Positions 18,642 through 28,600 of a DNA stretch of 34,532 bases are shown here, piece after piece; the first letter of the stretch is position 1; every line of letters begins with the position of its first letter. The stretch spans positions 2,765,103 through 2,799,634 of the forward strand of contig BFEA01000101.1 of assembly GCA_003427395.1 (NCBI GenBank), given 5' to 3'. The notes below the pieces were generated by a model. The model was not told the DNA's origin. It made no database searches and saw only the letters and a list, made by a program, of their open reading frames with translations. Source of the stretch: Chara braunii. Taxonomy: Eukaryota; Streptophyta; Charophyceae; Charales; Characeae. Both the position numbers and the translations under genes were made by a program.

Positions 18642-19839
18642 TTCACCCGAATAGAGATCGGTCATTATAGCTGCGAGGTTCAAGGCCTTGATACGCCCTA
18701 CTGGGCCCTATTTTCTGTGCAGTCGGCCNCCCTTTTTTTTTTTTGAATTGAACAAAGCTCCGTCTATTGGTGGGGAGCAACACCTGCTGGAAACCGGGTC
18801 CAGCGTCCCATAGATACAACCATATATCGCAAACTGGGAACCGGGCCCAGCGTCCCATAAAGAGTATGTTCAGAAAACTTCATCACCCTAAGTGAAGGCA
18901 GGCTTGACTAAGGCCTACAGGCCCATTTTGTGGTCACCACGCAACTGGGGAGATTCAGGCAGTTACGCAGCGCCAGTTGGTTCAGAGCGCCCAGGCCCAG
19001 GCTGCCTCTTTCAAATGTAAGTGAGGCAGGCCCTGGGCCAGATTTGCAGCATGGACCAAACACAGGCCGCGGGTAGTTGGACACGGGCAACCACCACAGG
19101 CCCAGGGCCTGATTCGTTTGGACTGGGGCTCAGCCTCTCTGGGCCTACCGGAAGCTTCTGGGCAGGAGCCCAGCTCAGCCAGGCTTCATGCAGCAGGCAG
19201 GCCACTTCCATTTAGGAAAGTGCCTGCCCACACATTCGGCATTTGGGCACTGGCTGCATGCTGCGCAAGCGCTGCTGCTCTAACGCTGGTCAGCGCTCAC
19301 GCGCTCACGGGCGAGCTGGAAGGAGCAGGCAGCCATAGCCGAGCTGGCTGCTGTATGCTGGATGGGGCGCATGGTGGTCCTTGGGTGCACGTGACATCTG
19401 TGAGTGGGGGATAGAGGTTGTGAGTGATACGAGAGACATACCTGGTGCTCGAGGCGAACGGCATTGGCCGAGATCTGCTCGTACTTCGGGGAGCTGTTGA
19501 CGTCACCAGCGGCATTGTAGATAGGCTAGATAGGATCTGCTACAACTGCCATTTGTAGTCTGGGCGCAGAGCGCCAGATAGGATGTCTACATTGGTTCTT
19601 TGTTGATGATGATGAGACTATTCGAACATTGTCACTGATGAGTTTTTGCTGTGCTCTTATTTGGTGGGACTCATGTTGCAATTCTGCTTTTGGTTCGAGG
19701 TCAAGACTATCTGGTCTCATGTGTATGATGCTGCTTGGTTTCTGAAGTTCGCTGGGGCTCATTTTCCTTGCATAACTGTATTTGGACTGAAAATTGCACC
19801 AAAATATGGCTAAAATCACCGGGTATTTTATTCGGGTGA
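18642..19839. mobile_element. Possible inverted-repeat element with CACCCGAAT ends
   Basis: ttcacccgaatagagatcgg at 18642 is matched, inverted, by 19807-19839 (element end reads ttcacccgaataaaatacc). The same end occurs in a short foldback at 20474-20547. The interior holds an R1 fragment (18733-18860) and otherwise unrecognised sequence, with no transposase. No clear target duplication was found. It may be a non-autonomous DNA transposon or two separate short copies flanking unrelated DNA. Confidence 0.4.
18733..18860 (-). repeat. R1 family fragment, copy 4
   Basis: T12 followed by gctccgtctattggtggggagcaacacctgctgg...gcgtcccata, the poly(A)-proximal end of R1. A second caggcgtccca-like block (aaccgggcccagcgtcccata) repeats within 50 bp. 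The N at 18728 lies just before it. Confidence 0.55.
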
Positions 19840-20058
19840 AGGAGGTAGCCTTACCATGCGATGTACTCACTGCTTTTCAATGATGGATTGTTGATAGGAA
19901 CGGTAGGGGGTTAATCCTTCCCTGCTTCTTTATGGGAAGTAATGGATGCTCCCTGCTGCAGAAGGAGACGATCCGATGACATCACATTAAGAAACAAACT
20001 ACTCCGTGCACACAGTCACTGGCTGCACAATACACATACGATTCATACAGCTGTTACA

Positions 20059-20062
<4 letters not shown>

Positions 20063-20123
<61 letters not shown>

Positions 20124-20177
20124 GGGGATGCTTGTATCACCTTGTTAAGCAGGGCCCCCAGTGCACAAAGCTTTCTC

Positions 20178-20264
<87 letters not shown>
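20063..20264. repeat. Poly(T) 59-mer and (GA)42 microsatellite
   Basis: T tract 20063-20121, then 59 bp of unique sequence, then (AG/GA)n from 20181 to 20264. The poly(T) may be the tail of a minus-strand retroposon; assembly length of both tracts is uncertain. Confidence 0.85.
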
Positions 20265-20266
<2 letters not shown>

Positions 20267-20473
20267 AGAATATATAACTAGTAGTGGTAGGTCGGTAGTG
20301 TGAGGTGAAATTGAGAGAAGAATTAAAAAAATAAAAAGAAGAAGAAGAAGAATATGGTGTGGTTTAAAAGAAAAGAAAAGAAAAAAAGATGCACTGAGGT
20401 AGGTTGAAAAGCGGTTGTTCTGGTGGCTGTCTGAAACTCAAACACAGAGGTCTGTACAAGGAGGCTACTCTCT

Positions 20474-20547
20474 TTCACCCGAACAGAATGCCACGGTCAT
20501 TATAGCTGTATTTGGGTCATAATAACCGGGCATTCTGTTTGGGTGGA
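20474..20547. repeat. Short foldback with CACCCGAACAGAATGCC arms
   Basis: Arms 20474-20504 and 20518-20547 are inverted copies with few mismatches around a short loop. They share their outer sequence with the ends of the 18642-19839 element, so this is probably a MITE-like internal deletion product of one family. Confidence 0.6.
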
Positions 20548-20953
20548 CGATGGCAGTATTTGTTCTATTTCCAGATGTTGTCTTTTGGTTTCTTTCTATT
20601 TGCAAATGGCACAGTTTGAGATATTATTTGTTTAGTTCGCTGTCTCAGCATGTACTCACTCTATAATGGTGGAGGAGGTCGATGCTATGGGTGAGATTCC
20701 GCAGGCGGGCGGCAACTTCCTGAAAGGCGGTTCGAGAAGAGATTTTCCAGACCCTTTAGAGAAGCGCTGCCCGTCTGGAAAGAAACCTCCCCCTCCACTC
20801 CCCCCCCCCCCCCCTTCCAAAAAAGGGCCTCTGTTTTCACTTTGTTTGCCTTAAACCTGAAATTGGTTCCTGGGCATTGTCTTCCGGAATTGGTGGCCAA
20901 CCGGTGGGCATAGAGGGGGGAGAGGAGGGGGGAGGGAGGGAGGGGGGAGGAGC
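20548..20953. other. Unassigned sequence with homopolymer tracts
   Basis: Contains a partial third copy of the tactcact-type block at 20654, a C14 tract near 20801-20814 and a G/A-rich run near 20915-20950. No gene is seen. Confidence 0.35.
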
Positions 20954-21077
20954 TTGAAACTCTCTGGAACTCAGAGCCAACTTCCCTCCCCACAGCACCA
21001 TGCTCCCCCCCTGAAAAGATTGGGACCCCGCGGCCCCCTCTGGAGGGAAGTTGGCTCTGAGTTCAGAGAGTTTTCAA
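20954..21077. repeat. Inverted repeat with 36-nt arms
   Basis: 20954-20989 (ttgaaactctctggaactca...) is the reverse complement of 21042-21077 apart from two one-base indels, with a 52-nt GC-rich loop. It looks like a MITE or foldback element. It directly precedes the AT microsatellites and hammerhead array. Confidence 0.7.
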
Positions 21078-21131
21078 CAGTGTAGATAAAATCTTTTGGT
21101 GCAGCCATGCATTTCCTCTTCAGGAAACGAG

Positions 21132-21245
21132 GGTATATATATATATATATATATATACCCTCCGACGAAACAGTTTTGTCACAGCCCCTCGTTTGTTGTC
21201 CTCTTCTCCCTCTCTGCCTACGGTTTACCGGGCAATTCTATTTGA

Positions 21246-21302
<57 letters not shown>
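21132..21302 (+). repeat. Truncated hammerhead-array unit between AT microsatellites
   Basis: (TA)n at 21132-21158, then ctccgacgaaacag and the unit body cacagcccctcgtttgttgt ... ccgggcaattctatttgacg, ending in (AT)n 21248-21301. It equals the 21445-21540 unit but lacks the ctgatgag half of the ribozyme core. Confidence 0.75.
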
Positions 21303-21304
<2 letters not shown>

Positions 21305-21409
21305 CCGACAGTCTGTAGAGTTTTCCATCTGGTGTGAGTGAGTGATAGTCTACTTTGATTTTGGTTAAGGTAGATTATCATTTACAGTGTAATCAGTGAG
21401 GTGATTCTG

Positions 21410-21466
21410 CAGACTGTTAGGGTTCAGCCTCCTGATGAGTCGGTGAAACTCCGACGAAACAGTTTG
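21410..21466 (+). ncRNA. Hammerhead ribozyme, type III arrangement
   Basis: All conserved core positions are present: CTGATGA at 21432-21438, a 5-bp stem II (21439-21443 with 21451-21455, 7-nt loop) and GAAA at 21456-21459. Upstream, 21410-21417 pairs with 21459-21466 over eight positions (one G.U) as stem III, placing the self-cleavage site after U at 21418. Stem I (21420-21423 with 21427-21430) is short, with two G.U pairs and an A.C mismatch at its base, so cleavage may be weak. Such ribozymes occur in plant retrozymes and Penelope-like elements, where they process repeat transcripts. It lies at the outer edge of a perfect palindrome. Confidence 0.75.
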
Positions 21467-21655
21467 ACACAGCCCCTCGTTTGTTGTCCTCTTCTCCCTC
21501 TCTGCCTACGGTTTACCGGGCAGTTCTATTTGACGATATATATATCGTCAAATAGAACTGCCCGGTAAACCGTAGGCAGAGAGGGAGAAGAGGACAACAA
21601 ACGAGGGGCTGTGTCAAACTGTTTCGTCGGAGTTTCACCGACTCATCAGGAGGCT
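21426..21655. repeat. 230-bp perfect palindrome (115-bp arms)
   Basis: 21426-21540 is exactly the reverse complement of 21541-21655, with no spacer; the centre is gacgatatatatatcgtc. Each arm holds the ribozyme core at its outer end and a C/T-rich body. I checked each ten-base block by hand. Confidence 0.95.
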
Positions 21656-21670
21656 ATGTATATAGGGTTC

Positions 21671-21782
21671 AGCCTCCTGATGAGTTGGTGAAACTCCGAC
21701 GAAACAGTTTGCCACAGCCCCTCGTTTATTGTCCTCTTCTCTCTCTCTGCCTACGGTTTACCGGGCAGTTCTGTTTGTGACG

Positions 21783-21826
<44 letters not shown>

Positions 21827-21916
21827 CTGCCCTGTAAACCGTAGGCAGAGAGGGAGTAGAGGACAACAAACGAGGGGCTGTGGCAAACTGTTTCGACGGA
21901 GTTTCACCGACTCATA
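21671..21916. repeat. Second inverted pair of hammerhead-array units
   Basis: Left arm 21671-21785 repeats the unit with a few changes (stem II GTTGG/CCGAC keeps pairing by a G.U). The centre is (AT)n plus (AG)n, 21784-21836. Right arm to 21916 is inverted; its core has lost the first bases of CTGATGA. Neither copy has a matching stem III strand upstream. Confidence 0.85.
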
Positions 21917-21928
21917 TATATTTATAAG

Positions 21929-22671
21929 CAGGGTAACCGGCGTTCGGGACGGGCCGAACGCCCGAACCCGAACGCCCGAACGTATGGGACCCCTTGGGGA
22001 TGCGTTTGGCCGTTCGGGCCGAACGCGGACCCAAAAAAAAAAAAAAAAGTCATCAAACAAATCTGAAAAAAGGATATGTTATGGAGAAAAGTAAATTGAA
22101 CAAGATTTGCCTGAGCATTACATCCGAATTCCTTACCAAATTTGAAAGAATAATACAATACGGAAAACAAATACTAATAATAAAAATAAAAAGAGAATTA
22201 AATTTAGTGAGTGCGCGAGCATGTTTTCGACACTGCCATCTTCGGCGATTTTTCATTTTGTTTTGGCATAGATAAATGCACTGAAAATTTACAGATGTGT
22301 ACTCCACATAATACAAAACCCATTAAAAAAGTTTAAAAAAATAATAAAATTGTTTATACCCCGAACTAAAGTGAAAACAAAAAGTAAAAAGTGAAAAAAT
22401 ACGTGGGTGAGCACGTTTTGACACCGCCATCGTTGACGATTTTTAATTCTTATTTTGCTTAGCCAAATGACTTGAAAATTTACAGGCATGTACCTCAGGT
22501 CATAGAGAACTCACAAAACAACATTCAGAAAAAAATAATTCTTTTGAGGCCCCGAAATAATTTTTGGCGGGGGCCGAACACTGTCGGGTTCGGACCCCGT
22601 ACGGGACCCCGAACGCCCGTACGTACGGAGGTCTGCCCAGGGACCTCCGTACGTACGGGCTGGTGACCCTG
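21929..22671. mobile_element. hAT-like MITE
   Basis: Ends are inverted: CAGGGTAACCGGC on the left and, read from the right, CAGGGTCACCAGC (11/13). Flanking 8-mers tttataag (21921-21928) and tatataag (22672-22679) match at 7 of 8, the target size of hAT elements. Sub-terminal DNA is dense in cgttcggg and gtacgtacgg motifs. The interior contains a tandem duplication of about 185 bp (block with cgccatc..cgattttt and gaaaatttacag near 22235-22300 and 22425-22490). No transposase, so non-autonomous. Confidence 0.85.
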
Positions 22672-23130
22672 TATATAAGGCTAATTCTTTAAGCCCAACC
22701 AATTCAATTACCTGTTGAATCTGGACAGCCTTTCAGGCCTTTTTTTTGTTGTTGTCATTATCATTCATTCATTCATTCAAAAAAAAAAAAAAAAAAAAAA
22801 AAGAGAGAGGAAAGGACCGCAGGAAATGGCCCACACAGTTTCCTATCCGCTTTCCTGTGGAATCTCGCACTTCTGGGGTCTACTCACACAAGTGCTTTTT
22901 TTGGAAAATCGCAAAATTTGCTATGTCAGCTTGGGGAGCACGTGGCCATGGGGAGCTCGTGTGTGTTTCCTGAGTGCTAAGGGGCTAGTGTGATGAAGGG
23001 AAGGGGAACAGAAAAAAAAAAGAATTCTACGGTTTTGCAGGCACACTTTTGCCCGCCCGCCCATCAAATTGGCAACGTGTGTGACGCTGTTTTTGCATTA
23101 AAAAAATGGTGGGGTAACTAGGGCGCAGTC
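22672..23130. other. Unassigned sequence with A24 tract
   Basis: Holds (ATTC)n followed by A24 at 22779-22802, perhaps the tail of an older plus-strand retroposon. The rest shows no gene. The 5' end of the following LINE may begin in its last part. Confidence 0.4.
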
Positions 23131-23684
23131 ATGAAAGCAGTTTGTAGATATGGAGGGGACGGCCACGAGCGTCCCGGTAGCGCTAACGCGGCGCTAATCG
23201 GTGCGCTAATTTTCAGGTTAGCACGCGGGTTGGAGTACCCGCAAGCCCTACACGGGCACTCAAGGCCCGGGGTACGGGATTTGGCGGTAGGCACTTCGTC
23301 TGGCGCAGTTGCGCTCGGGCTCAGTGCCGTCTGCAGGGGTTTTCTGGCTGGCAGGCCTAACCGGCGATGGACGATCCCGTCGAGGAATCATCAGCGTAGG
23401 TGGTAGCTCTCTGTCTTCGTGTTGATGAAGCCCCAGGTCTTGCCTGGACTATGCTACCAGTGGTTAGAACAAACCACCATCTCCCCTCCCCCCCCTTCTC
23501 TTCCCCCCTTTCCTACACTGTGAAGATTATTAACATCGGTAGTGATATAGAAGAGACTCTAATATTGAAGAAACTCTACTCCTTCGGATTAGAAGGTACA
23601 ATCAGTTGAAGTCAAACCAAGATGGAACCCTAAAGGGCCTGCTACGAAGAAGGCATCCTCCCAACGGACATCGACCCGGGGGAA
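23131..23684 (+). other. Presumed LINE 5' UTR
   Basis: About 550 bp of GC-rich, then pyrimidine-rich sequence upstream of ORF1. It has no supported reading frame. Assignment to the LINE is by position only. Confidence 0.4.
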
Positions 23685-25637
23685 ATGCAAGTGACTGGAA
23701 GAGAGGTCAGGTTCATCCTGAATACTACGTTGGATGAAATCAAGATCAAATGGTTGAAACAACGGACAGTCACGGTTATTTTCCGTGACGGAGCCCATTT
23801 TTTACCTAAGAAGGTCAAGGAGGACGTGGTCAGGGCGTATGAGGAGGTGTGGATTCAGGATGAAACTTTCGGACAGGAATTCAAGCGGGGAAGGATTAAG
23901 GTGGAGAGTCCGAATGTGGTGTCGTATGTTCCTAGGGCGCAGGTAATTACCGATTGGATGTTGCGTAAGAAGACTGACTTCATCGACCTTGCCGGCACGA
24001 CCTATAGAACGGAGTTCAAGCCATGGCTGACGCGGGCGGAGATAAGAGATTGGAGACAGTTGATTGACCAAGACACCAGAGTCTCATTGGACGAGATGCC
24101 ATTTCTTCACGTCCACGTGGAGAAAGCTATTGGGAAAGTGACGAAACAGCACAAGCCAGAAGCGGATGAGGCGGACCCGAAGCTCGTGAACCTGAGATTT
24201 GATCTCGACCCGACGAACAAAGCGAATATGAAGGATAAGATCCTAGTCCAAACTTGTCAAGGGGACGTGTTGGAGGTCAAACTCGCAAACGCAGAATCCG
24301 AATGGTGTAAGAGATGCCGCACTTTCTTCCATACGGAACTTACCTGCAGGAGAATGGACCGTCGGAATCAAGGAGGAAACAGAGCAAGTCAACCACAAGC
24401 ATCGTCCGCATCAAGACCTGTCGAACCACATACGGGGTATGTGGGTCCGCTAGGTTTTCCAGGTACCTCAGTTGCACAGCCCTCAGGAGGTCTGCAACAA
24501 GAGGCGGTGGTCTCAAACCCCCCTGGAGGGATCACGACCAGATTCAATCCGTCCTTCTCACCTGGCGGTAATAAAGCAACCCAGCCAGGCACGGGAGGAC
24601 TCCAAGGCCAATTCAATCAAGCGGCTCCGGCGTTGGATGCCACATGGGCGGCCTTTTTCCAATCAATACCGCCAAATCCATACGGAGGGCCTGCCCCAAA
24701 TATGCACTTGGGTGTGAGTCCATCGATAGCCAACATGCACGCCTTCACACTATGGGTTTCGGGCACGACAGGGCTACCTCCAAATAACGTCCAGAGCGGC
24801 CTCTATCAGTACGGTATGACATCTACCAGCCTTCCGCAAGATAGACACCAAGCAAGTCTGGCAGGATCTGGGTCAAGGAACCCAGATCAGAGTGGCTTTC
24901 GTCAACGAGGAGAATCCCCGGGTAAACAACGAAGGGTAAGCGACGGTGGTGTCGAGATTCGGGTTGATGAGATGCGTGCTGAATCCTCCGGCAGTTCGGA
25001 GGGCTCGCATAAGTTTCTCTCTGCGAAAGGTAAGCGCAAATCTTCGCGCAACCGCATGGATGCTCTTTTGAAGGGGCAAACGACAATAGAATCTAGGTTA
25101 TTACCTGTGATGCTCACATCGGCTAGAAGCTCGTTTTGGGTAATTGCATGGATGGGTGTGGATGGGTCCTTGTTGTTTTTTAATGCCCCATGTCTTGAAT
25201 CTCCTATGCCACAAGCGACGGAGACCTTAGCCAAAACCATCTTTCTGAGCAAATTCCCGTTCAGACTAATTGAGACTTCGATGCCCCGCTTTTTGATTGA
25301 TATGGAGGGGAAAAGGGTTCGCCTGTATACTCCCCTCTTTGATGCACGTCTCACCCCACCTCTGTTGGAGTTGTTGGAGAAAGAAGGACTCAGGCTAATT
25401 CCCCTGTCATGGCTGGTGGAAGACCGGAAACCAGATCTGCGACGAATTAAACTAACACCCGTGGTGACCGCAGAATGCCTCAATGAGCTGAACGCAAAAC
25501 TTGGCAAGGAGAGGAAACTGGACTCCTCCTTTATTAAAAATGCTCTGACTGACGCATGGCCAGCCTCAACTTCAGTAATGGAAACAACCTCCCAGATCCA
25601 ACCATCGGGAGCTACCGCCCGAGATGGGCAGACTTAG
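23685..25637 (+). CDS. LINE ORF1 protein, 650 aa, CCHC zinc knuckle
   Basis: RNA-binding chaperone of the element, expected in the ribonucleoprotein particle. Residues 1-200 are a basic globular part (motifs GAHFLPKKVKEDVVRAYEEV and RFDLDPTNKANMKDKI) that occupies the place of the DUF4283-like domain of plant LINE ORF1 proteins. A CCHC knuckle lies at C208, C211, H216, C221 (spacing 2-4-4). Residues 225-440 are low-complexity, rich in Gly, Pro, Gln and Ser. A basic RKSSRN block near 460 is followed by a structured C-terminal region of about 170 aa that I do not recognise. The frame is completely open and its stop overlaps the ORF2 start, unlike the decayed ORF2. Confidence 0.85.
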   Translation: MQVTGREVRFILNTTLDEIKIKWLKQRTVTVIFRDGAHFLPKKVKEDVVRAYEEVWIQDETFGQEFKRGRIKVESPNVVSYVPRAQVITDWMLRKKTDFIDLAGTTYRTEFKPWLTRAEIRDWRQLIDQDTRVSLDEMPFLHVHVEKAIGKVTKQHKPEADEADPKLVNLRFDLDPTNKANMKDKILVQTCQGDVLEVKLANAESEWCKRCRTFFHTELTCRRMDRRNQGGNRASQPQASSASRPVEPHTGYVGPLGFPGTSVAQPSGGLQQEAVVSNPPGGITTRFNPSFSPGGNKATQPGTGGLQGQFNQAAPALDATWAAFFQSIPPNPYGGPAPNMHLGVSPSIANMHAFTLWVSGTTGLPPNNVQSGLYQYGMTSTSLPQDRHQASLAGSGSRNPDQSGFRQRGESPGKQRRVSDGGVEIRVDEMRAESSGSSEGSHKFLSAKGKRKSSRNRMDALLKGQTTIESRLLPVMLTSARSSFWVIAWMGVDGSLLFFNAPCLESPMPQATETLAKTIFLSKFPFRLIETSMPRFLIDMEGKRVRLYTPLFDARLTPPLLELLEKEGLRLIPLSWLVEDRKPDLRRIKLTPVVTAECLNELNAKLGKERKLDSSFIKNALTDAWPASTSVMETTSQIQPSGATARDGQT

Positions 25638-28600
25638 AGTTGCCACGTGGAATGTGGGTGGACTGGGTGACTCCTCGGGACGAAATAAGAAAGGTCATTT
25701 GAAAAGCTGGCTGCATGAAAAGAAGATCGATATCCTCTGCCTACAGGCTACAGGAAAGCAAACTCTCAGAACAAAAGATTTTGGAAGTAGGTGCTTGGTG
25801 GGACGGACCACAGTTGTGGTCCCCTGCGAATGGCTCAAAAGGAGGTGTGGCAATCTTAGTGCACAGGAACCTAAATGTTGTATTTATTGATTTCTTTGCT
25901 GATCTGTGGGGGAGGTGGGTTTGGGTTAAGTTAGGGATTGACAATCAGGAGTGGGTTATTGCGTGTATTTATGCGCCAACGGACCGCTCGGCCCGTGTTA
26001 ACTTCTTTGAGGACATTCCCCTGCTAATTCCTGACTGTGAGAATTTGGTCATTGCTGGGGACTGGAATACCCCGTTGGATAATCCAATAGGAATTCGGGG
26101 CATCCGCGACGTGAGAGTTCTGACTGACATTATGACGGATCTAGATCTGACGGAATCCTATGCACTCCTCCACCCTGGCCGCTCAGGCTTTACATGGTGT
26201 TCGAACATTGGGAACGGAAGTGGCACAGTCCGAAGGCGTCTAGATTTCTTCCTACTCTCGTCATTTGCATGGCAAGCCACAATGCACATTGAAGAGTTGG
26301 ACAACCCAATATCCGATCATAAACCAATTCTGACTATCTTCAACTCAGCAAAACTGGACTGGGGGCCCGGTTACTTTAGGGTGAATACACAGATCCTTCA
26401 GAACCCGGGGGTGATCGATTGGATGAACCGATTTTGGAAGGATTGAAAATTAAATGATGATAAGTTTGATTCAAAAGAGGCGTGGTGGGAAGCAAGATCT
26501 CGTGTAGTTTCAAAACACTTAAGTATTTTCTCTCGAATTCTGGCTGCAAACAGAAAGAAAAAGCAATAAGAAATTATTAAGAAACTTAAATATGCAGAAC
26601 AATGCATGGATCTTCATCCTATTTCTAACTTAGTGTGGAGTCCGATTAGAGAGAGTGCTTGCAGAGTGGGACACCCTCCAACAAGAGGAGTCTGATCTGT
26701 GGACAGAACGAGTAAAAGTCAAGGGAATCGTGGTTTATGATAGAATGATACGAGAGACCTTTTTAAAATTATCTCCCAAAAAGCTGAAACAGACTATGGG
26801 GGAACTCATGCATCCCTTTGATCACGATCTGCCGACAACTAAGGAACAGACTCAGCTTTGCGAATATGCGGCCCTGTATTACCAGGACATCCTAACTACC
26901 CGAAGACCACTAGAAGACCCGACCACTGACCTCTCTGAGAACTTCAATCACTGGTCTCACTTTGAGAAAAAACTTTCTCCTCAAGGTAGGATAGACATGG
27001 ACAGATCAATCAATACCGAAGAAGCCCGAAAAACATTGGACTCCATGGCGAAGGGCAAAACCCCGGGCGATGACGGTTTACCTGTTGAAGTATATCTGGT
27101 TATTTGGGATATGGTCAAAGAAGAGTTAGTTGAAATATATAATCAGGTATTGGTGTGAGGTAACCTTTCAGTAGGAATGAGAAATGGGATCATCTCACTA
27201 TTGTACAAGAAGGGGGACAAATCTGAAATAAGAAACTGGTGTCCGATTTCCATTTTAAACGTATCATATAAGCTGTTGGCAAAAATCTTGGCCAGACGCC
27301 TAGGCCGTTACCTCCCTGCATTGATCGAAAGGGACCAAGCGGCCTTTGTGCAGGGCCGTTCAATATTTGAAAATATAGTAACCGCCATTGAAGCCTTAGA
27401 GGTAATCGAATCTACACAGGTGAATCTCTCAGTGCTTATGCTCGACCTTGAAAAGGCATATGACCGAGTGAACTGGTACGTACTGACGACACTGCGTCAT
27501 CTGAGCTTCAGTGAAAACATTTGCAACTGGATACTTGCACTGTACTCCCTATCTACTGCTTCAGTGATGGTGAATGGATACAAATCTACGTCCTTCTCGC
27601 TGACACGGTCCCTGAGACAGGGTTGCCCATTAGCGCCTCTTCTATTCATAATCCAAATGGAGAACTTATTGTGCAATGTTAGATCCAACCCCTACATTAT
27701 CGGCCTGCAAATAGGAGTCTCCCAGTGTAAAGTCAAAGCCCTAGCTGATGACCTATTCGCTATTTCGAAAAACTCCGTATCCTCGATGAACGCTCTAAAA
27801 TGCTGCCTTGATGAGTACTCTGAACTCTCAGAAGCCTTTGTTAATTGGGCTAAATCCGTCTTCTTCCTACCAAAAGCGTTTAACCCAATAGCTAATTGGG
27901 GAAGGAGCCACATAGTCTCTGCTCATTCCGAAAGATTCTTGGGGGTTCAAGTATCCCTACTGTCATGCAGTATAGATCAGGAAGGGATCCTGTTACAAAG
28001 AACCCTGCAAAGGGCAGCTACTTGGGGTAAAGCCTCCCACCTCTCGGCTTATGGAAGAGCCTTGGTGATCAATAGTGCACTTTTCTCCTTATTGTGGTTT
28101 GTCACTGCTGTCAGACCATTGGGTAGACATCTATGCTCACTGATTTGTCGAAGAGCTGCAAAGTTCATTTGGAAGCCCTTCGCTACGGACAAACAGGGCT
28201 TCATGTCCAAAGTGGTCTGGGAGTGATTTGCTACCCAAAGGATGAAGGGGGCCTGGGGTTATGTGACCCGGGAAGAAAATGAATGGCAATGCTGGTCAGA
28301 TGGGCCATCAATGGTATGTGCTCATCTGAAGAAGCCCACTGGATTGCCTTAGCAGAATTCATCCTGGCGAATGAATGGAATTTGACTCGCACCTCTGACG
28401 TGTGGACTTGTTTCCTACTACTGTCATACCAGAACCGTAGAATCGAATCTGAGTTTTGGAAAACGGTGATGAAGGCTTGGAAAAAGTTAAAGCCAAACTC
28501 GTGGGCAAACCCAACTACCAAATCTGAGGTGATGCTCCAACCTCTGTTTGAAAACCCTCGGATTCGGAGGGAGAATGGGAACTGGTTTTCCGCAGATACC

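Noticed and set aside
18850-19420. GC-rich, CpG-containing stretch as a host exon or promoter
   Set aside because: Overlapping short frames disagree, no splice pattern or protein family is recognisable, and it lies inside a candidate inverted-repeat element.
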